Below are positions 26,004 to 33,880 of a DNA stretch of 64,000 nt, piece by piece (position 1 is the first letter of the stretch; the number at the start of each line of letters is the position of its first letter). A program made the translations under genes and the position numbers. The stretch spans positions 31,858 to 95,857 of the forward strand of contig NZ_JAYGHW010000093.1 in the NCBI RefSeq assembly GCF_034932185.1, given 5' to 3'. The notes beneath the pieces are model-generated. The model worked only from the letters and a program-made list of their open reading frames with translations. It was not told the origin of the DNA and made no database searches. This stretch comes from Spirulina sp034932185. Lineage in GTDB: Bacteria > Cyanobacteriota > Cyanobacteriia > Cyanobacteriales > Spirulinaceae.

Positions 26004-26367
26004 AGGTGGCCCCCATATTGGCGATCTAATTCTTAATATTTTGCTGGGCTTTACCGTTATTTGTTTACCCTTGACCGTTGGTGCTGTGGTGCGAGCGCTG
26101 TGGTTGCGCTACCGCATTACTGATCGCCGTGTCTCCGTGACCGGCGGCTGGCAGGGGCGCGATCGCACCGATGTCATTTATGCAGAAGTCTCAAAAATTG
26201 CCAGCGTCGCTCGGGGCGTTGGCCTGTGGGGGGATATCGTCCTCACCCTCAAGGATGGCAACCGCTTAGAGTTACGGGCCATTCCCCGCTACCGCGAAAT
26301 CTGTGACTACATTGCCGAGCGCACCGCTGAAAAAACAGGTGTGGCCGCAACGCTGATTCGCGTCTAA
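25975..26367 (+). CDS. Bacterial PH-domain membrane protein
   Basis: 130 residues, overlapping rnpA by 29 bp. One membrane helix (about 12-34, IGDLILNILLGFTVICLPLTVGAVV) precedes a bacterial PH (bPH/YdbT-like) domain: RYRITDRRVSVTGGWQGRDRTDVIYAEVSKI and LWGDIVLTLKDGNRLELRAIPRYREICDYI. Members of this family lie between rnpA and yidC in many cyanobacteria; their task is unknown, perhaps linked to membrane protein insertion. The start ATG at 25975 is inside rnpA, so expression is translationally coupled. Confidence 0.8.
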   Translation: MGIKETAFYEGGPHIGDLILNILLGFTVICLPLTVGAVVRALWLRYRITDRRVSVTGGWQGRDRTDVIYAEVSKIASVARGVGLWGDIVLTLKDGNRLELRAIPRYREICDYIAERTAEKTGVAATLIRV

Positions 26368-26413
26368 CCATTCCCCCGCTCTCTCCTGTCCCAATTGCCC
26401 CCCTTTAAAACGC

Positions 26414-27574
26414 ATGGATTTAGGTATCGGTTTTATTTCCACAAACATCATGCTGCCCATCCTGGATTTTTTCCATGGAATTGTGCCTAGCTATGGTTTT
26501 GCGATCGTCGCCCTAACGTTGGTGATTCGCTTTGCGGTTTACCCCCTCAGCGCGGGGTCGATCCGTAATATGCGCCGCACCCGCATCGCCCAGCCGGTGA
26601 TGCAAAAACGGGTGAAGGAAGTCCAAGAACGCTACAAAGACGATCCCAAGAAGCTTCAGGAGGCGATGAGCGAAGTTTACAAGGAGTATGGCAACCCCTT
26701 GGCGGGCTGTTTACCCCTGCTGTTTCAGTTGCCAATTCTCTGGGCGTTGTTCACCACTCTGAGGGGATCGCCCTTTGCTGATATTAACTACACCGTCGAT
26801 CTGCAAATCTTTTCCCCAGATCAAACGGAGCAAATCCAACCGCAAATTTTCACCACTAAACCCCAAAATATCTACCTCAATGCCGATGTTCACTACCGTT
26901 TAGCGGCGGTGTTGCCCACGGGTAATCGCCTTGTGGTGGGGGATGAAGTGCATCCTGAATTCCAATCGGAGGATGGGGTACGGTTTGCCACCCTCAGCGA
27001 GGAATATGCTGATAGTCAGGTAGAGCCGACTTGGACGGTGACGAAAGGCGCGGAGAATGTGGCGATCGCCCCCGATGGCACGATTACCGCCCTTGCTCCC
27101 GGTGAAGTCACGTTGCAGGGAACCGTTCCCGGCATTGCCGCCAATGAAGGATTCCTATTTATCAATGCCCTCGGCCGCATCGGAGCCACCGGGGAAAACG
27201 GCGCGATCCACTGGGATATTGTCGGCATGGTCTTATTCTTTGGGGTAAGTACCTACATCAGTCAACAATTAACCGGCTCCGGCGGCAGCAACAGCCCCCA
27301 AAATGATCAACAACAAACGATCAGCAAAATCACCCCCATTCTGTTTAGTGGGATGTTTCTGATCTTCCCCCTCCCTGCTGGGGTGTTGATGTACATGACC
27401 GTTGCCAACGTCTTCCAAACTGCCCAAACCTTCATCCTAATGCGGGAACCCCTACCGGATAACCTGCAAAAACTGGTGGAAGAGCAGGAAAAACAAGAAG
27501 CCCGGGAACAGGGTCGCAATGACATTCCCTTTGAGCCTAAACGCTCGAAAAAGAAAGAGAAAACATCGGGTTAA
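26414..27574 (+). CDS. yidC: Membrane protein insertase YidC/Alb3
   Basis: 386 residues. Inserts proteins into the plasma and thylakoid membranes. Helices of the Oxa1/Alb3 core are seen: PSYGFAIVALTLVIRFAVYPL, the LAGCLPLLFQLPILWALFTTL segment with the coiled basic region before it, and C-terminal helices (GMFLIFPLPAGVLMYMTVANVFQ). Between helices 2 and 3 is a periplasmic stretch with a bacterial Ig-like (BIG2-type) pattern, WTVTKGAENVAIAPDGTITA then LAPGEVTLQGTVPG. The C-terminus is basic (KRSKKKEK), suitable for ribosome contact. Length is normal for cyanobacterial YidC. Confidence 0.94.
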   Translation: MDLGIGFISTNIMLPILDFFHGIVPSYGFAIVALTLVIRFAVYPLSAGSIRNMRRTRIAQPVMQKRVKEVQERYKDDPKKLQEAMSEVYKEYGNPLAGCLPLLFQLPILWALFTTLRGSPFADINYTVDLQIFSPDQTEQIQPQIFTTKPQNIYLNADVHYRLAAVLPTGNRLVVGDEVHPEFQSEDGVRFATLSEEYADSQVEPTWTVTKGAENVAIAPDGTITALAPGEVTLQGTVPGIAANEGFLFINALGRIGATGENGAIHWDIVGMVLFFGVSTYISQQLTGSGGSNSPQNDQQQTISKITPILFSGMFLIFPLPAGVLMYMTVANVFQTAQTFILMREPLPDNLQKLVEEQEKQEAREQGRNDIPFEPKRSKKKEKTSG

Positions 27575-27586
27575 CCCCGACTGTAG

Positions 27587-27609
27587 GGGCGCAACCCTTG
27601 CGCCCTTTT
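27587..27609 (+). terminator. GGGCGCAA/TTGCGCCC hairpin with TTTT
   Basis: GGGCGCAA and TTGCGCCC enclose CCC and are followed by TTTT between yidC and jag. It could terminate or attenuate the operon. The same stem without T-run occurs at 8721 and, modified, near 32551, so it may be one more dispersed repeat copy. Confidence 0.45.
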
Positions 27610-27673
27610 CGGGTTAGCCCCCATTATCAGTCGGGGCGCAACTGACCCCCGACCGATTTGCCCCAGGAGCAAT

Positions 27674-28153
27674 ATGAGTGAACAGAATCAAGGTGAGGCG
27701 TGGTTAAGACAACTGTTAAACCAGATGGGCTACCCCGCTGGGGTAGAAATGAGTCAAGCTCCCGATGGGGTCTACTGGCTGAATATTGATGCCCATGGCT
27801 TAACAGCGGCACAGGTGGAGGCGCTGATTGGCGATCGCGGCCATGTCATTGATGCGATCCAATATCTCGCCAATACCCTCTTAAATATTGGGCGGGAACG
27901 GGAAGCACAACACCCCTACACCATCGAATTGGCGGGTTATCGGGTGCGTCGTCAAGGGGAATTAGAGGCTTTGGTGGCGGAAGTGTCCCAACAGGTACGG
28001 GCCACGGGGGAGGCGGCGGAATTGCCGGATCTTTCTTCAGCAGAACGTCGCCAAATTCATCATTTATTTACCGATATTGCCGATTTGACCACCGAAAGCC
28101 GGGGCGCGGAACCCCATCGGCGGTTATTTGTGTTGCGTCGTACCTTGGATTAG
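27674..28153 (+). CDS. jag: KhpB/Jag-type RNA-binding protein (KH + R3H)
   Basis: 159 residues. A KH-like domain (EMSQAPDGVYWLNIDAHGLTAAQVEALIGDRGHVIDAIQYLANTL reads in frame, about 20-72) carries the GDRG loop, and an R3H domain (YRVRRQGELEALV to SAERRQIHHLFTD, about 98-150) follows with a C-terminal RRTLD tail. It binds RNA in a heterodimer with KhpA in several bacteria and is linked to cell elongation or division; here the genomic place next to yidC is the typical one. The N-terminal Jag_N domain of Firmicutes is absent, as in other cyanobacteria. Confidence 0.88.
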   Translation: MSEQNQGEAWLRQLLNQMGYPAGVEMSQAPDGVYWLNIDAHGLTAAQVEALIGDRGHVIDAIQYLANTLLNIGREREAQHPYTIELAGYRVRRQGELEALVAEVSQQVRATGEAAELPDLSSAERRQIHHLFTDIADLTTESRGAEPHRRLFVLRRTLD

Positions 28154-28168
28154 GCGGGAGGATGCGTG

Positions 28169-28669
28169 ATGAAACCAATTTTTATTCCCCACCTGTTACA
28201 GGCCCCTGAGCGCTGTGAACAGTTTGAGCTTGAGGATTTTATTCCGGAGTTAGAGAGCTTGACCCCGGTGCGGGGGACATTGACTGTTACTCATCAGACG
28301 AATTATTTAGATGTGCGATCGCAAGCCGAAACCATCGTCACCCTCACCTGCCACCGCTGCCTCGCCCACTATAACCACCGCCTCACCGTCGATACCCAGG
28401 AAATCATCTGGCTAGAAATCCCCCTCGACCATCCCCATAACGAGGAAAACCAAGGGGATGAACTGCTGGAAACCCTCTCCCCCCAAGGCTATTTTGACCC
28501 CTTAGCTTGGCTCTATGAACAGTTGAGTTTGGCCTTACCCTTTCAGCAGGTCTGTGGCGAAAATTGTCAGGGGGTGAAGGTGGAGCCGGTAGCCTCGGAG
28601 CCGATGGTGGATCACCGTTGGGCGGAACTGGCCCGCCTCAAGGAGCAACTCGCGGCGCGGGAGGAGTAG
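28169..28669 (+). CDS. YceD/DUF177-family protein
   Basis: 166 residues from ATG 28169, chosen because GGGAGGA lies six bases upstream; a GTG three bases earlier is too close to it. The DUF177 core LTPVRGTLTVTHQTNYLDVRSQ, TLTCHRCLAHYNHRL is clear, with CxxC (about residue 68) and a second Cys pair in CGENCQGV, which may bind a metal. The family is linked to large ribosomal subunit and 23S rRNA maturation; in bacteria such genes usually sit beside rpmF. Here it lies between jag and ycf46. Confidence 0.85.
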   Translation: MKPIFIPHLLQAPERCEQFELEDFIPELESLTPVRGTLTVTHQTNYLDVRSQAETIVTLTCHRCLAHYNHRLTVDTQEIIWLEIPLDHPHNEENQGDELLETLSPQGYFDPLAWLYEQLSLALPFQQVCGENCQGVKVEPVASEPMVDHRWAELARLKEQLAAREE

Positions 28670-30154
28670 ATGGGGTTTCGGGCGGAATTTGAACTGCTGT
28701 TGCGGGCTTGCTATCCCCTGCTCTATATCCCCACAACGGAGGAGGAGCGGTTAGAGGGGATGATTCGCGGTGCAGCGGGGAACCGGGCGGTGTATCTTTG
28801 GGATTTTGTCGAAGGCTATCAGGATAATCCCAACAATGCCGGGGTGGGGCGACGCAATCCCCTTCAGGCGTTGGAGTTTGTGGAGAAGTTGCCGGAACAG
28901 GCGGCGGGGGTGTTTATCCTGCGGGATTTTCAGCGGTTTTTAGAGGATATTTCTATCGCTCGCAAGTTGCGGAATTTGGCGCGATCGCTCAAATCCCAAC
29001 CGAAAACTTTGGTGATTGTTGCCCCCACGGTGGCGATTCCGCCGGAATTAATGGAGGTGTTGACGATTGTTGATTTTCCCCTGCCGACGGCGGAGGAGTT
29101 ACGGGGGGAAATGGCGCGGTTGTTGGCGGTGCAGACGGTGGGGGATGGGTTGCTGGATGCTTTGGTGCGGGCGGCTCAGGGGTTATCGTTGGAGCGGGTG
29201 CGGCGGGTGTTGACGCGGGCGATCGCCGCCCATGGGCAAGTAGAGCCGGAGGATGTGGAGTTAATCCTGGCGGAAAAACGCCAATCAATTCGCCAAACGC
29301 AAATTTTGGACTTTTACCCCGCCACCGAGCAGATCAGCGATATTGGCGGGTTGGATAATCTCAAGGATTGGCTATTGCGTAGGGGGGGAGCCTTTAGCGA
29401 TCGCGCCCGGGCCTATGGTTTGCCCCATCCCCGGGGCCTGCTGTTGGTGGGGATTCAAGGCACGGGGAAATCCTTAACGGCCAAGGCGATCGCCCATCAT
29501 TGGCATTTGCCCCTATTGCGGTTGGATGTGGGGCGGTTGTTTGGGGGTTTGGTGGGGGAATCGGAATCCCGGACGCGGCAAATGATTACGCTGGCGGAGG
29601 CCTTGGCCCCCTGTATTTTGTGGATTGATGAAATTGATAAGGCCTTTGCCGGGGCCGATGGCAAGGGGGATTCGGGAACGGCGAGCCGGGTGTTTGGCAC
29701 GTTTATCACCTGGTTGGCGGAAAAGACTTCCCCGGTGTTTGTGGTGGCGACGGCCAATAATATTCAGAGCCTGCCGCCGGAAATGTTGCGGAAAGGGCGG
29801 TTTGATGAAATCTTTTTTGTGGGGTTGCCCTCCCAAGTTGAGCGGAAGGAAATTTTCACGGTGCATCTTTCCCGGCTGCGGCCCCAGACGGTGAAGGATT
29901 ATGATTGCGATCGCCTCGCCTACGAAACCCCGGATTTTTCGGGGGCGGAAATTGAGCAAACCCTAATCGAAGCGATGCACCTCGGCTTTAGCCAAAACCG
30001 CGATTTTACAACTGATGATATTCTCACTGCTGCCAGCCAAATCATCCCCCTGGCCCGCACCGCCCAAGAGCAAATCCAATTTTTGCAAGACTGGGCCGCA
30101 GCAGGTAAGGCCCGCCTAGCATCCCGTGGCAATCCCTTCGGCCTTCAGTCGTAG
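28670..30154 (+). CDS. ycf46: Ycf46-type AAA ATPase
   Basis: 494 residues. ATG at 28670 follows directly the DUF177 stop. The N-terminal half (LLRACYPLLYIPTTEEERL) is the Ycf46-specific domain; from about residue 220 a single AAA+ module follows with Walker A GIQGTGKSLTAKAIA (about 261), Walker B PCILWIDEIDKAF, and sensor/arginine-finger region VVATANNIQSLPPEMLRKGRFDEIFF. Conserved in cyanobacteria and algal plastids. Described links are to CO2 utilisation or photosynthetic regulation, but the molecular role is not established. It forms the last gene of the rpmH cluster. Confidence 0.9.
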   Translation: MGFRAEFELLLRACYPLLYIPTTEEERLEGMIRGAAGNRAVYLWDFVEGYQDNPNNAGVGRRNPLQALEFVEKLPEQAAGVFILRDFQRFLEDISIARKLRNLARSLKSQPKTLVIVAPTVAIPPELMEVLTIVDFPLPTAEELRGEMARLLAVQTVGDGLLDALVRAAQGLSLERVRRVLTRAIAAHGQVEPEDVELILAEKRQSIRQTQILDFYPATEQISDIGGLDNLKDWLLRRGGAFSDRARAYGLPHPRGLLLVGIQGTGKSLTAKAIAHHWHLPLLRLDVGRLFGGLVGESESRTRQMITLAEALAPCILWIDEIDKAFAGADGKGDSGTASRVFGTFITWLAEKTSPVFVVATANNIQSLPPEMLRKGRFDEIFFVGLPSQVERKEIFTVHLSRLRPQTVKDYDCDRLAYETPDFSGAEIEQTLIEAMHLGFSQNRDFTTDDILTAASQIIPLARTAQEQIQFLQDWAAAGKARLASRGNPFGLQS

Positions 30155-30179
30155 CACTGCCCACCCTACACCTACTCGT

Positions 30180-30270
30180 GATCTGGAATCCGCTTCATCC
30201 AATCGTGAAAAGCTCTAGGTGGTGTAGGGCGAAAAATTTTTCGCCCCTACAAATTTTTCGCCCTTACGGG
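30180..30270. repeat. Dispersed ~110-bp intergenic repeat, copy 2
   Basis: Reads GGAATCCGCTTCATCCAATC then GTGAAAAGCTCTAGGTGGTG and TAGGGCGAAAAATTTTTCGCCCC. It matches copies at 17331 and 63780 with about 80-85 percent identity by eye. Lies between two genes that converge. Confidence 0.6.
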
Positions 30271-32525
30271 GGGGTTAAATTGAGCAGCACCGGACAGGGC
30301 TGTTTTTCTTTCAGGGTCACTTCCCCTTGATCGCTGACCATGCTCCAAGTGAAGGGGCCATTTCGGGCCGCTGAAAGCCAGAGCAACCGTTTAGCGCGAG
30401 TCATCGCCACATATAAGAGGCGGTATTCTTCCGCCCGCTTCAGCAATTCCGCTGCCTGCCAAGCGGTTTTGGGATCCGGCAATGCCACCGACATTTTCCC
30501 CCTAGAACGTACCAACGTCCGGATCTGCATCCGCGCCACTTCTTCCAAACTGAAATCTCCTAAAAACTTCCGCGCCCCCGGCACCCAAAGCTGACCGGGA
30601 ATACTATCCTGGTGCAAAAAGGGGATAAACACCAGATCCCAGTCTAGGCCCTTGGCCTTGTGCATCGTGATGATCGTCAACTGGCCCGCCTTCGTATAAC
30701 GAGTCTCCGATTCTTCCTCCACCCCTTCAAACTGCTCACTGGTGACAATCTCCTGCAAAATTTCTAGAATCGCCTTTAATGTCCGTTGCCGGGCGGTTTG
30801 CTGAAAAATGCGTTCCGCTAATTTTTGCAGTGTGGCCAGTTCCGAGGCTTGGTATTGCAAGGTTAGCCCCAAGAATGAGATCAGGTCGTAGGGGTGTAAT
30901 TCCACGCCGGCCCGCAGCAATTGGTTACAGACCCGTTGGGCAATGAGGGCGGCGGGGGAAAGGGGGGGATCAAGGGGCGTGGGGTAGAGGAATTGTTCGG
31001 GGGCGATCGCCAGCCCATCTAAATCCTGACTGGGGATCTGCTCCCGCTCCCGCAACACCGTCAGCGCCCCTTTCAGGTAATCGGGGGAATGGGGGCGATC
31101 GATGAATAACAGCAGTTGCAGGATATCCTGGGGGATTTCTTTGGCATTTTGGGCGGTGTTGACATCGTAAACGGGGATGTTATGACCCTTGAGGATCGGG
31201 GCGAGGCGCGTCGTGAGGAAATGGGCTTGTTTCCGTTCCCGGACTAAAATGGCGGCGTTGTAGTCGGGGTTGGCGGTGAGGAGGGCGATCGCCCTGGCTT
31301 GAATCTGCTGAACGGTGGCGTAAATATCTGGGGGGTAATGAATTTCTACCCCGGCCCCAATGGGGGCCGGATTGGCATCGGGTTGGGGATCATCTACGGC
31401 GACGGGGCGAATGGCTTGGCGGCGGAAGAGTTGGTCAACGGCAACGGTGGCGGTGGTTTCCCAGCTATCGTAAACCCAGCACAGCATTTGATTGGCGGCA
31501 TTGAGGATCTGCTGGCTGCTGCGGCCCGATTGATCCATCGTTGTGAGGCGATGATTCCCTTTGCAATCCTCGCAAAAGTGATTGAAATAGATGGGATCGG
31601 CGGGGGTAAAGGTGGAATTGATCGCCTGATTGGGATCGCCCACCCGCACAAGATTGCATTGGCGCTGATCCGGTGTCGTGGCCAACAGTTCTAACAATTG
31701 GGCTTGGAGGGGAGAAGAATCCTGAGCCTCATCTTCAAACACCGCAAACACCTGTTCTTGCCACTGTTGCCGCAGGGTTTCCTGCTCTAACACCCGCAAC
31801 GCCCCTAAAATCATTTCATCGTAATCGAGGAGTTGGCGCGACTTCATCAACCCTTGATAACGCTCATACAAACCGGCGGCGATCGCCAACGTCCCATAGG
31901 GATCCTCACCATCCGCCGCCGCAACCTGCAACTGCTCCGGCGTTAACCCCGAACTTTTCGCCCCCTGAATCGCCGTATAACCCAAATTCGGCAAAACTTC
32001 CGTGCGGAGCACCGACTGCCGCCGTAGCTTTTCCGTCGCCTCCCCATCAAACCCCTGCCCCTGCTGCAACCGTTCGTAGTGATCAGGATGATCCTGAATC
32101 CATTGCTCCACCACCTGACGCAGGAGGCGATGGCTTTGGTTGGGGGTGATCAACGTCATCCGGGTGAGATCTAAACCGGAGGCTTCGGGATGGCGGGAGG
32201 CAATATGGAGGGCCAAACCATGGAGGGTTTGCACCATAAACCCCCCCGTGGGCAGATTTAACGCCCGCAGGTTTGCCCGGATTTTCTGCTTAATATTCGC
32301 CGCTGCTGATCGAGTAAACGTCACCACCACCAACTGCTGGCCAGCGTGAAGGCCAAAACGAGCAATGGCGATCGCCGCCCCCACCGCCATACTATGGGAC
32401 TTCCCCGCCCCCGGCACTGCCGAAACCGCCAACTTGCCCCCCTGCCAATCCGCCAGGGCCTGCTGCCCCGGCCGCAACTGCGATCGGAGGGCTTGCAACG
32501 GTGGCGACAACAGGAGATCAGCCAT
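30264..32525 (-). CDS. UvrD/Rep-family superfamily 1 DNA helicase
   Basis: 753 residues. Walker A AVPGAGKSHSMAVG (about residue 36), motif Ia QLVVVTFTRSAAANIKQKI, motif II FAVFEDEAQDSSPLQ, motif III LVRVGDPNQAINSTFTPAD, and C-terminal motifs V-VI, ITMHKAKGLDWDLVFIP with EYRLLYVAMTRAKRLLWLS. It unwinds DNA 3' to 5' during repair or replication. It differs from canonical UvrD in having FEDEAQDS and a long 2B-like region, so it is best left at family level. A homologue of UvrD in sense of repair is likely but not shown. Confidence 0.88.
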   Translation of the reverse strand: MADLLLSPPLQALRSQLRPGQQALADWQGGKLAVSAVPGAGKSHSMAVGAAIAIARFGLHAGQQLVVVTFTRSAAANIKQKIRANLRALNLPTGGFMVQTLHGLALHIASRHPEASGLDLTRMTLITPNQSHRLLRQVVEQWIQDHPDHYERLQQGQGFDGEATEKLRRQSVLRTEVLPNLGYTAIQGAKSSGLTPEQLQVAAADGEDPYGTLAIAAGLYERYQGLMKSRQLLDYDEMILGALRVLEQETLRQQWQEQVFAVFEDEAQDSSPLQAQLLELLATTPDQRQCNLVRVGDPNQAINSTFTPADPIYFNHFCEDCKGNHRLTTMDQSGRSSQQILNAANQMLCWVYDSWETTATVAVDQLFRRQAIRPVAVDDPQPDANPAPIGAGVEIHYPPDIYATVQQIQARAIALLTANPDYNAAILVRERKQAHFLTTRLAPILKGHNIPVYDVNTAQNAKEIPQDILQLLLFIDRPHSPDYLKGALTVLREREQIPSQDLDGLAIAPEQFLYPTPLDPPLSPAALIAQRVCNQLLRAGVELHPYDLISFLGLTLQYQASELATLQKLAERIFQQTARQRTLKAILEILQEIVTSEQFEGVEEESETRYTKAGQLTIITMHKAKGLDWDLVFIPFLHQDSIPGQLWVPGARKFLGDFSLEEVARMQIRTLVRSRGKMSVALPDPKTAWQAAELLKRAEEYRLLYVAMTRAKRLLWLSAARNGPFTWSMVSDQGEVTLKEKQPCPVLLNLTPP

Positions 32526-32640
32526 ATCGCAATCCTCAATAATTGATCAAAGGGCGCAAGCCGCTGCGCCCCTACAAACTCCCCTCTCCCACATTTTGGG
32601 AGAGGGGCTGGGGGTGAGGGCTGATGCTAAATCCCCCACC

Positions 32641-33384
32641 CTACTGAGTGGCCGCTGAATCCGCATCCGCTACCGTATTCTCGCTGCTGGGGAGTTCTAA
32701 GCAATAACCCGCCCCATAGACGGTTTTGATATAGCAGGGATGGCGGGGATCCGGTTCGATTTTGGTGCGCAGGTGGCGGATATGCACCCGGATCGTCTCA
32801 ATATCATCATCGGGATCATAGCCCCAGACTTCTTTGAGGATTTCGCTGGGGGAAACGGTTTGGCCATGGCGTTGGAGCAAGCAATGGAGTAGTTCAAACT
32901 CCAAATGAGTGAGCTTCACCGTTTCGTTAAACCAAATGGCCTCAAACCGTTCGGGGATCAGCGTTAGGGGGCCATAATTGAGAATTTCGGAATGTTTCGC
33001 CGCCTGGGGGATGCGATCGGTACGGCGGAGCAAGGCCCGCACCCGGGCTAACATTTCCTCTAATTCAAAGGGTTTGGTGAGATAGTCATCAGCGCCCGCG
33101 TTAAAACCCCCGACTTTATCCTGGGTTTGATCCAGGGCGGTGAGCATTAAAACGGGGATATCGGTGGTGCGCGGATCGCGGCGTAGACGCTGGCAGACGG
33201 TAAAGCCATCCACCTTGGGCAGCATGAGGTCAAGCAGAATCAAATCCGGTTGGAGTTGAACAGCCAAGGCTTGGCCTTTAATACCGTCACTGGCTAGGTT
33301 GACATCATAGCCAGCCATCTCCAAATTAATGGAGACCAGTTCAGAAATTGCGGGATCATCATCAATGACCAGGATTCGGGGCAT
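32641..33384 (-). CDS. rpaA: OmpR-type response regulator RpaA
   Basis: 247 residues. Receiver domain MPRILVIDDDPAISELVSIN with phospho-acceptor Asp52 in LILLDLMLP and Lys in DDYLTKPFE, followed by a winged helix DNA-binding domain (LTHLEFELLHCLLQRHGQTV, VWGYDPDDDIETIRVHIRHL). The near-complete agreement with the known RpaA consensus, notably RTDRIPQAAKHSEILNYGPL, separates it from RpaB. RpaA is the principal clock output regulator under SasA/CikA and affects phycobilisome coupling. The C-terminal tail (SENTVADADSAATQ) is variable. The start has a TATAAT-like box about 75 bp upstream. Confidence 0.93.
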   Translation of the reverse strand: MPRILVIDDDPAISELVSINLEMAGYDVNLASDGIKGQALAVQLQPDLILLDLMLPKVDGFTVCQRLRRDPRTTDIPVLMLTALDQTQDKVGGFNAGADDYLTKPFELEEMLARVRALLRRTDRIPQAAKHSEILNYGPLTLIPERFEAIWFNETVKLTHLEFELLHCLLQRHGQTVSPSEILKEVWGYDPDDDIETIRVHIRHLRTKIEPDPRHPCYIKTVYGAGYCLELPSSENTVADADSAATQ

Positions 33385-33457
33385 GACCTACGGGAACATC
33401 GTTAGGGATTTATTACAGTTCACTAAGAACTGTAGAGTTACATGAATGGATGTCCTG

Positions 33458-33463
33458 ATTATA
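33458..33463 (-). promoter_or_regulatory. rpaA: Possible -10 box of rpaA
   Basis: TATAAT on the minus strand, followed seven or so bases later by a likely start point, about 75 bp from the rpaA ATG. No good -35 hexamer stands 17 bp upstream, so the promoter is weakly supported; clock promoters often lack one. Confidence 0.35.
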
Positions 33464-33747
33464 CGCGCTAATCCCGCATCTGCTCTTAATGGGTTAGAGA
33501 TTTGTGACGATCTTGCCGCACTCAGTCTCTGATGTTAATCGGGGTCAAGTCTGCTCAGACTTCAGATTTGCGTTTTATACTCAATGAAGTCTCAATCCTT
33601 GTTAGCATCCCCTCTCTCTCCCAATCGATCCGCACAACCCGATCCAGGCCACTCTGGTTTTAGGTAGACAGATGAATGCCCAAGATGGATGATCCGGATG
33701 ATCAATCTAGGTGCTGCTCTCCCAAAAAACTTGTAAATAATCCTGAA

Positions 33748-33763
33748 TGTGACCTAGATCACC
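33748..33763 (+). promoter_or_regulatory. CRP/SYCRP1-type binding site before the adenylate cyclase gene
   Basis: TGTGACCTAGATCACC fits TGTGA-N6-TCACA with one mismatch and includes the CTAGA centre favoured by the cyanobacterial cAMP receptor SYCRP1. A TACAAT box begins four bases downstream (33767-33772), so the site would lie between -35 and -10, a position typical of repression. Confidence 0.6.
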
Positions 33764-33880
33764 CCGTACAATAGAATGGGGTTAGGTCGTCTCCCCCTCA
33801 ATGATGCTCTCTATCATCCTGAGTCCCTTGAATTTTTGCTGACTGACAGCTTTTAGGTCTATCCCTCCCCCTGTCCCTTG

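Noticed and set aside
29513..29959. 148-residue frame opposite the ycf46 gene
   Set aside because: Antisense of a conserved AAA domain; composition rich in Arg/Pro/His typical of shadow frames.
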